Assembly: GCF_001187915.1 (NCBI RefSeq)
Contig: NZ_LGIU01000091.1
Location: 62,001-126,000 of the forward strand
Origin: Arthrobacter sp. RIT-PI-e
Lineage (GTDB): Bacteria > Actinomycetota > Actinomycetes > Actinomycetales > Micrococcaceae
DNA: 64,000 nucleotides
Reading direction: 5' to 3'
Below the pieces are notes generated by a model, which did no database searches, was not told the origin of the DNA, and saw only the letters and a list, made by a program, of their open reading frames with translations. Position 1 is the stretch's first letter, and every line of letters begins with the position of its first letter. A program made the translations under genes and the position numbers. Shown here in pieces: positions 59,014-64,000 of the stretch.

Positions 59014-60620
59014 AGGTCCGCCAGCGCCGACGCCGGATCCTCGATCGCGTCCACCACATGGCGCAGGAAAGCACTCGCCGCGCCCCCGTCGCAGACGCGG
59101 TGGTCGAAGACCAGGGTCAGCTCCACGATCTTCCGGATCGCGAGCTCACCGTCCACCACCCACGCCCTGTCGATGATGCGCCCGATACCCAGCATCGCTG
59201 CTTCGGGGTGGTTGATGATGGCCGCCGATCCGTCCACGCCGAACACGCCGTAGTTGTTGATCGTGAACGTGCTGCCGGTCAGCTCGGTCGGGGACGCCTT
59301 CCCCTCGCGTGCCACACGACCGAGCCGGCGGATCTCGGCATCGAGACCTCGTGCGCTGAGCCGATCCGCACGACGGATGGAGGGAACCACCAGCCCGCGG
59401 TCCGTCTGCGCCGCGAAACCGAGGTTCACTCCACCGAAACCCAGGATCTGCGCGCCGTCGGTCGTCGACGCGCCCGCACCGGCGTCCTGCACGGGCTGGA
59501 AGCGCGAGTTGAGCTCCGGGTACTTCCTCAACCCGGACGTGACGAAACGGGCGATGAAGGCGAGCAGTCCCGGGGTGTCCTCGGGGCTGCGTTCCTTCAT
59601 CGCCGACCGCAGTCCGACAAGAGCCGTCGCGTCCACGTCCACCCACACGGTGGCCTCGGGGATCTCGGTCCGGCTGCGCGTCATGGCCGCGGCGACCGCC
59701 TTGCGCACTCCGCGCACGGGTGTCCTGGAGGCCACGACCAGACCGGTGCGGGGATCCACCTCGGAATCATCGGCGCCCGCCGAGGTGCTCGCCGAGATGC
59801 CCGGTGGAGAGCCCGCGGGGGAGTCGCGCACGGGAACGCTCTGCTGTGCCTCGGACAATCCTGCTGTGCGGGGTATCCCGGAGGGTAGAGGGCTCACCGC
59901 CGCGCCTGCGGAGAGGGCCGCCTCGACGTCGCGTCGTGTGATCAATCCCGCCGCCCCGGTGCCGTGCACCGCGTGGAGGTCGACGCCGGAGTCGTACGCC
60001 AACCGGCGCACCAGCGGGGAACTGACGGCAAGGCGCTCGCCGCGCCCGGGTAGGACCTCATGCGCCGTCGCGCCGGGTGGTGCGGGTGTCGTGGGAGGGC
60101 TTGCCCGGGTGTGGGGCGGGCTCTGGACGTGCTGCGGCCCGGCGGGGTGGGAGAGCTTCCGGGTCCGGCGGCGTCCCGCGTGCCCCTGGCCCGCGGGGGT
60201 CCCGTATCCGATGAGGACGTTCCCCGAACCGGCCCTCTCCTCCTCGCGGTACGCCGCCGCTGCAGCATCGGGCGCCGGCGCCACCGGTCGGGTGATTCCC
60301 CCGTGCGCATGAACCGAGGCGTCGACCGGACGTCCCGCAGCGGCGACCTGCACGGGGACAGACACCGGGGAGGAGTCCGCGGGCATGACGGAGATCAGGG
60401 GTTTGCCCACGTCCATCACCTCCCCGGGTTCCCCGTGGAGGACGGCGACCGTCCCTGCGTACGGGGACGGCACCTCCACCACGGATTTCGCGGTCTCCAC
60501 CTCGGCGATCGGCTGATCCACCGTGATCCGGTCCCCCACGGAGACGAACCACGTGACCAGTTCCGCCTCGGCGAGACCCTCACCGAGATCGGGCAGGAGG
60601 AAGATGTTGGGCGTACTCAC
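59010..60620 (-). CDS. 2-oxoacid dehydrogenase complex, dihydrolipoamide acyltransferase (E2)
   Basis: A 536-residue E2. N-terminal lipoyl domain with Lys45 in EVETAKSVVEVPSPY, a long Pro/Ala/Gly linker, a peripheral-subunit-binding domain (SSPLVRRLAYDSGVDLHAVH) and a C-terminal catalytic domain with the His-x3-Asp-Gly motif LVFDHRVCDGGA. GTG 60620 overlaps the E1 beta stop. The E2 is of branched-chain type. No E3 gene is in the window; the cell's common lipoamide dehydrogenase probably serves. Confidence 0.93.
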   Translation of the reverse strand: MSTPNIFLLPDLGEGLAEAELVTWFVSVGDRITVDQPIAEVETAKSVVEVPSPYAGTVAVLHGEPGEVMDVGKPLISVMPADSSPVSVPVQVAAAGRPVDASVHAHGGITRPVAPAPDAAAAAYREEERAGSGNVLIGYGTPAGQGHAGRRRTRKLSHPAGPQHVQSPPHTRASPPTTPAPPGATAHEVLPGRGERLAVSSPLVRRLAYDSGVDLHAVHGTGAAGLITRRDVEAALSAGAAVSPLPSGIPRTAGLSEAQQSVPVRDSPAGSPPGISASTSAGADDSEVDPRTGLVVASRTPVRGVRKAVAAAMTRSRTEIPEATVWVDVDATALVGLRSAMKERSPEDTPGLLAFIARFVTSGLRKYPELNSRFQPVQDAGAGASTTDGAQILGFGGVNLGFAAQTDRGLVVPSIRRADRLSARGLDAEIRRLGRVAREGKASPTELTGSTFTINNYGVFGVDGSAAIINHPEAAMLGIGRIIDRAWVVDGELAIRKIVELTLVFDHRVCDGGAASAFLRHVVDAIEDPASALADL

Positions 60621-61738
60621 GACTGGTCCTCCCACTGGAGATCGTCCACGGCGTCGAGGATCCGATCGACCCCGGGGAGGTAGTAGTGCTCGAGTTTCGG
60701 GGCGGGGTACGGGATGTCGAAACCGGTGACCCGTCGCACCGGTGCTGCCAGCTGGTGGAAGCAGCTCTCCTGGATGCGGGCCACGATCTCGGACGCCACG
60801 GACGCGAATCCGTGTGCTTCGGCGATGACCACCGCCCGGCCGGTCCTGCGGACCGAGGCCGCGACGGTCTCGTCGTCGAACGGGACGATCGAACGCACGT
60901 CGATCACCTCCAGCGAACGGCCCTCCTCGGCGGCTACCGCAGCCGCAGCCAGAGCGGTCGGCACCGACGGCCCGTAGGCGATCAGGGTCGCATCCGTCCC
61001 GGAGCGGGCGACACCGGCCCGTCCTTCGGTGGAGCTCCCCGCTGCCACCCGCTCGGTGTGCTCCTGACGCAGCCCCTCGAGATCCACCGCGTCCTTGGAC
61101 CAGTACAGCTTCTTCGGTTCCATGAAGATCACCGGGTCGTCCGAGTCGATCGCCTCCCGCAGCATCCTGTACCCGTCGGCGACCGTGGCGGGGGTGTACA
61201 CCTTCAGGCCCGCCGTGTGCGCGTAGTACGCCTCGGAGGAGTCACAGTGGTGTTCCACGCCCCCGATACCACCTGCGTACGGGATGCGGATGACCATCGG
61301 CAGGGTCACGGCGCCCCGCGTACGGTTGTGCATCTTCGCCACATGACTGGCGATCTGCTCGAACGCCGGGTAGGCGAAAGCATCGAACTGCATCTCCACC
61401 ACCGGGCGCATCCCGTTCATCGCCATCCCCACCGCCATGCCGATGATCCCCGACTCCGCCAGCGGCGTGTCGAAGCACCGGGTGGAACCGAATCTCCTCA
61501 TCAGGCCGTCGGTGATGCGGAAGACACCTCCGAGCATCCCCACGTCCTCGCCGAACACGATGACGGTGTCGTCGGCGCTCATCGCATCGACCATCGCCGT
61601 GTTGAGCGCCTTCGCGAGAGTGAGCGACTGCACCTCCTGCGTGGAGGCCGCCTGCTCCGCGGCACGCGCCGTCGCGGAGCTGACATCACCATCGGTGGCG
61701 GACGTCGTGGCGGACGAGGTGGTCAGTGTCCGGCTCAT
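60617..61738 (-). CDS. 2-oxoacid dehydrogenase E1 component, beta subunit
   Basis: A 373-residue E1 beta of the branched-chain 2-oxoacid dehydrogenase type: VIVFGEDVGMLGGVFRITDG, FDTPLAESGIIGMAVGMAM and the CHDS-like loop GGVEHHCDSSEAYYAHTAGL. ATG 61738 overlaps the E1 alpha stop as ATGA. A Ser/Thr-rich N-terminus of about 35 residues precedes the conserved start. Confidence 0.94.
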   Translation of the reverse strand: MSRTLTTSSATTSATDGDVSSATARAAEQAASTQEVQSLTLAKALNTAMVDAMSADDTVIVFGEDVGMLGGVFRITDGLMRRFGSTRCFDTPLAESGIIGMAVGMAMNGMRPVVEMQFDAFAYPAFEQIASHVAKMHNRTRGAVTLPMVIRIPYAGGIGGVEHHCDSSEAYYAHTAGLKVYTPATVADGYRMLREAIDSDDPVIFMEPKKLYWSKDAVDLEGLRQEHTERVAAGSSTEGRAGVARSGTDATLIAYGPSVPTALAAAAVAAEEGRSLEVIDVRSIVPFDDETVAASVRRTGRAVVIAEAHGFASVASEIVARIQESCFHQLAAPVRRVTGFDIPYPAPKLEHYYLPGVDRILDAVDDLQWEDQS

Positions 61739-62937
61739 CGGGCCGCCTCCCGTGAGATCTCCTCGGCGAGCATCGCCGACTGCCGGTCCAGGTGCGGGGT
61801 GGGGGAGGAGAACACGTGCCTGAACAGCTCCTGCGGATCGACGTCGACCTCCGTGTTCAGCCCCTCCCGGAGCACGGCGGCGACCGCTTCGGCGTGCTCG
61901 TCGATACGGTCGGCGTCCTCGTCCCGCAGTACACCCTGGCCGGTGAGGTAGGTCCGCATGCGGTTGAGCGGGTCCTTCTCCTGCCACTCGGCCACCTCGC
62001 TGTCCTGGCGGTACCGGGTGGCGTCGTCGGCATTGGTGTGGGCCTGCATCCGGTAGGTGTGGGCCTCGACCAGGAGGGGCCCTGACCCCTCACGGGCCAG
62101 TGTCACCGCCCGTCGCAGCACGGACAGAAGTGCCACCAGGTCGTTGCCGTCCACGCGCTCACCGGCCATGCCGTACCCGACGGCCTTGTGGGCGAGCGAG
62201 GGTGCGGCGGACTGCTGGGCCAGGGGGACGGAGATGGCGTACCTGTTGTTCTGCACGAAGAAGATGACGGGGAGTCCGAACACGGCGGCGAAGTTCAGCG
62301 CCTCGTGGAAGTCGCCCTCGCTGGTCGCGCCGTCCCCGCACATGGCCAGGACCACGGTGTCCTCTCCGCGGAGCTTCGCCGCGTGGGCGACGCCGACTCC
62401 GTGGAGCAGCTGGGTCGTCAAGGGCGTGGACTGGATGCCCACGTGGTGTTCGTGGGGGTCGTACCCGCTGTGCCAGGTGCCGCGGAACGAGGTCATGACC
62501 TGCATCGGATCGACGCCGCGGGCCATGATCGCCACCGAGTCGCGGTAGGTGGGGAACATCCAGTCGCCGTCGGCCAGGGCCAGGGCTGCGGCGACCTGGC
62601 ATGCCTCCTGGCCGTGGCTCGAGGGGTAGACGGCGATCCGGCCCTGACGCACCAGGGCCGAGTTCTGGTCGTTGACGCGCCGGCCGATCACCAGCTGTTC
62701 GTAGGCGGCCAGCAGTTCTGCTTCGTCGGGTATCGGATACTCGTGCCCGGGCTGGGCGCCCTGCTCGTCGGCCGGGACCAGGACACCCTCCGGGCTCACC
62801 ATCTGGATGGGGTGACGTGCGGGGAGCATGTAGTCCTCGACCGAGATCCCGAACTTCCGCACGGATTCGGTCAGAGCCCTGTGATGAGGGGGTGGTTCGG
62901 TCGCATCAGGGATGTGCTGGGTAGCGGAGATCGTCAT
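61735..62937 (-). CDS. 2-oxoacid dehydrogenase E1 component, alpha subunit
   Basis: A 400-residue E1 alpha. The thiamine-pyrophosphate motif runs from MCGDGATSEGDFHEALNF to the NN of VIFFVQNNRYAIS; the phosphorylation-loop-like HTYRMQAHTNADD is also present. First gene of the E1a-E1b-E2-lrp operon. It belongs to the branched-chain type (valine, leucine, isoleucine oxoacids), but beside the paa cluster it might also accept phenylpyruvate, giving phenylacetyl-CoA. The 295 bp upstream (62938-63232) hold no recognised gene and must contain its promoter. Confidence 0.93.
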   Translation of the reverse strand: MTISATQHIPDATEPPPHHRALTESVRKFGISVEDYMLPARHPIQMVSPEGVLVPADEQGAQPGHEYPIPDEAELLAAYEQLVIGRRVNDQNSALVRQGRIAVYPSSHGQEACQVAAALALADGDWMFPTYRDSVAIMARGVDPMQVMTSFRGTWHSGYDPHEHHVGIQSTPLTTQLLHGVGVAHAAKLRGEDTVVLAMCGDGATSEGDFHEALNFAAVFGLPVIFFVQNNRYAISVPLAQQSAAPSLAHKAVGYGMAGERVDGNDLVALLSVLRRAVTLAREGSGPLLVEAHTYRMQAHTNADDATRYRQDSEVAEWQEKDPLNRMRTYLTGQGVLRDEDADRIDEHAEAVAAVLREGLNTEVDVDPQELFRHVFSSPTPHLDRQSAMLAEEISREAAR

Positions 62938-63238
62938 CGTTCCGTCCTCGGTAGACCAATAGTCCCCACCAGTATGCTGCCAGGTCTCATGGATGCCGCT
63001 AGGACCGAACAAGTGCGGACGAAACGAACGAGGAAGCATGTCGGCGGAGACGAAGCGTGACTGTGGTCCCGCTCACATCATGAATGTGTATTCGGATGTC
63101 TTCCTCGATCCCCCCACCCGAGCCGTGTCTCCGATCTGCTGATCGGACCCGCTCGTTCGGGCCACGGACCCGATGCGCGGACCTGTCCCGCCTGACCACG
63201 GTTCCGCTTCGTGGCTCAGGGCTGGGTAGTGTTTGGGG

Positions 63239-63910
63239 GTGCTTGATGTGGATGCGGTGGTGGAATCGGTCGTCCGGGATCTCGGTGTGCCCGCGGGGTG
63301 GGCTCGCCCGGTGGAATTCCGGGACTCTCTTGCGTTGTGTGCGCTGCACTCCGTGTTCTCCCTGCGTGCGGCCCCGGGCACGGCGACCGGAGTCGTGGCC
63401 CGGTACCGGGTGTTCCGGCCGACCGCGGACACCGACGGTGGCCCTGACCTGCTGCGGGTCATGGAGGATGCCGGCGGACCGGCCCGGTTCGCGCGTGAGG
63501 TCCTGGCAACCGAGAGCAAGCTGCCCGGTACGGTGCGGGTGCGCACCATGGGCATCCATGAGGGGTTGTCGCGGCTCGCCGCACTGGATGTCCCGGTGAC
63601 CACCGCAGCGCACCTCCGGGCCCTGACCGCCGTGACGGGTGGTCCCGCCCGGAGGGCGTGGTTGTCCGTGCGCGGGTTCGGCCCGCTGGCCTGGTCGTCC
63701 TTGCTCGTGGACGCAGGCCCTGGTTCCGGCTCGAGACCGGGTGCTCCGGTGCAGCGCTACCTCACCCGGGTCCTCGACAAGGACGCCGGTACGACGCCGG
63801 TGTGGGCGTGGCAGGTCCTGGAGTCGGCGGCCAGGGAACTCGCCGTGGAACCCGGCGCACTGGGGCGGGCGATCTGGTTCCACGAGAGCTCCTCCGTCCC
63901 CAGGGGCTAG
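63239..63910 (+). CDS. Hypothetical protein
   Basis: A protein of about 223 residues that I do not recognise. Codon use and composition are normal for the window, supporting a real gene. The start could be GTG 63239 or TTG 63233; neither has a clear ribosome site. It is mostly soluble, with no signal peptide or membrane segment. The middle part (RAWLSVRGFGPLAWSSLLVD) has a faint helix-hairpin-helix look, which is not enough for a call. It is transcribed away from the 2-oxoacid dehydrogenase operon; the last 90 bases of the window show nothing further. Confidence 0.6.
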   Translation: MLDVDAVVESVVRDLGVPAGWARPVEFRDSLALCALHSVFSLRAAPGTATGVVARYRVFRPTADTDGGPDLLRVMEDAGGPARFAREVLATESKLPGTVRVRTMGIHEGLSRLAALDVPVTTAAHLRALTAVTGGPARRAWLSVRGFGPLAWSSLLVDAGPGSGSRPGAPVQRYLTRVLDKDAGTTPVWAWQVLESAARELAVEPGALGRAIWFHESSSVPRG

Positions 63911-64000
63911 TACACCCACACCCCACCACCACCGTGGTCCAGGGTCCCGCGCTCGAATACCACCGTCCGGGCGCGGCCCCTCGAGGTCTCCGGTCCGTTC

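Noticed and set aside
62999-63919. 306-codon minus-strand frame covering the last gene
   Set aside because: No motif and Arg/Gly/Pro-rich composition; the plus-strand protein looks more natural.

Overview
The window is about 64 kb of high-GC DNA with dense gene packing, many 1-16 bp gene overlaps (ATGA, GTGA, TTGA) and GTG/TTG starts. This fits a high-GC actinobacterium. The PaaR-like boxes, the HtaA-domain protein and the homoprotocatechuate dioxygenase agree with that, but the genus cannot be fixed from sequence alone. No rRNA, tRNA, CRISPR array or insertion sequence was recognised. Almost the whole window is catabolic: it reads as a supercluster for aromatic amines, hydroxyphenylacetate and phenylacetate. 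Layout: (1) 1-1.1 kb holds the tail of a polysaccharide deacetylase and a NERD-domain remnant. (2) 1.2-9.2 kb, minus strand, is a meta-cleavage operon for homoprotocatechuate: a FAH-RraA fusion in the place of HpaG, a GntR regulator, HpaE, HpaD, HpaH, HpaI and a succinate-semialdehyde-type dehydrogenase. Divergent from it (9.4-12.1 kb) are a MobA-like FAD hydroxylase and an IclR regulator. (3) 12.3-19.4 kb is an amine-oxidation module: FeaR-like AraC regulator, aldehyde dehydrogenase, copper amine oxidase (apparently frameshifted), APC permease and a small membrane protein. (4) 19.5-24.7 kb has a leaderless gamma-glutamyltransferase with a polar amino acid ABC transporter and a FadR-type GntR regulator with two clear palindromic operators. 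(5) 24.7-29.3 kb has a leaderless HtaA-domain protein, a LysR regulator and, divergently, a 1009-residue fusion of cytochrome P450, adrenodoxin-reductase-type FNR and flavodoxin. (6) 29.4-36.0 kb has an AraC regulator, a YtcJ-type amidohydrolase and a ribose-type ABC importer. (7) 36.2-42.7 kb has another AraC regulator, a class-III aminotransferase-fold protein resembling phospho-lyases, an APH-fold kinase, a TetR regulator, an SDR and an APC permease. (8) 43-58.5 kb is a complete phenylacetyl-CoA (paa) pathway: paaI, paaK, paaR, paaZ, paaH, enoyl-CoA hydratase, thiolase, an MHS transporter, a second thioesterase, paaABCDE and paaG. (9) 58.5-62.9 kb is a branched-chain-type 2-oxoacid dehydrogenase (E1 alpha, E1 beta, E2) with an Lrp regulator, followed by an unrecognised gene. 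How the parts fit (inference): amines are oxidised by the copper amine oxidase, or, if beta-hydroxylated, phosphorylated and eliminated by the kinase/phospho-lyase pair. Both routes would give arylacetaldehydes, which the aldehyde dehydrogenase oxidises to arylacetates. Phenylacetate enters the paa pathway; hydroxylated phenylacetates reach homoprotocatechuate and the meta-cleavage operon. The 2-oxoacid dehydrogenase might supply arylacetyl-CoA from arylpyruvates. Regulation is partly readable: five PaaR-like boxes in the paa region, FadR-type palindromes before the ABC/GGT operon and the hpa operon, and two overlapping palindromes between kinase and tetR. The most unusual objects are the P450-FNR-flavodoxin fusion, the kinase/phospho-lyase module and the FAH-RraA fusion.
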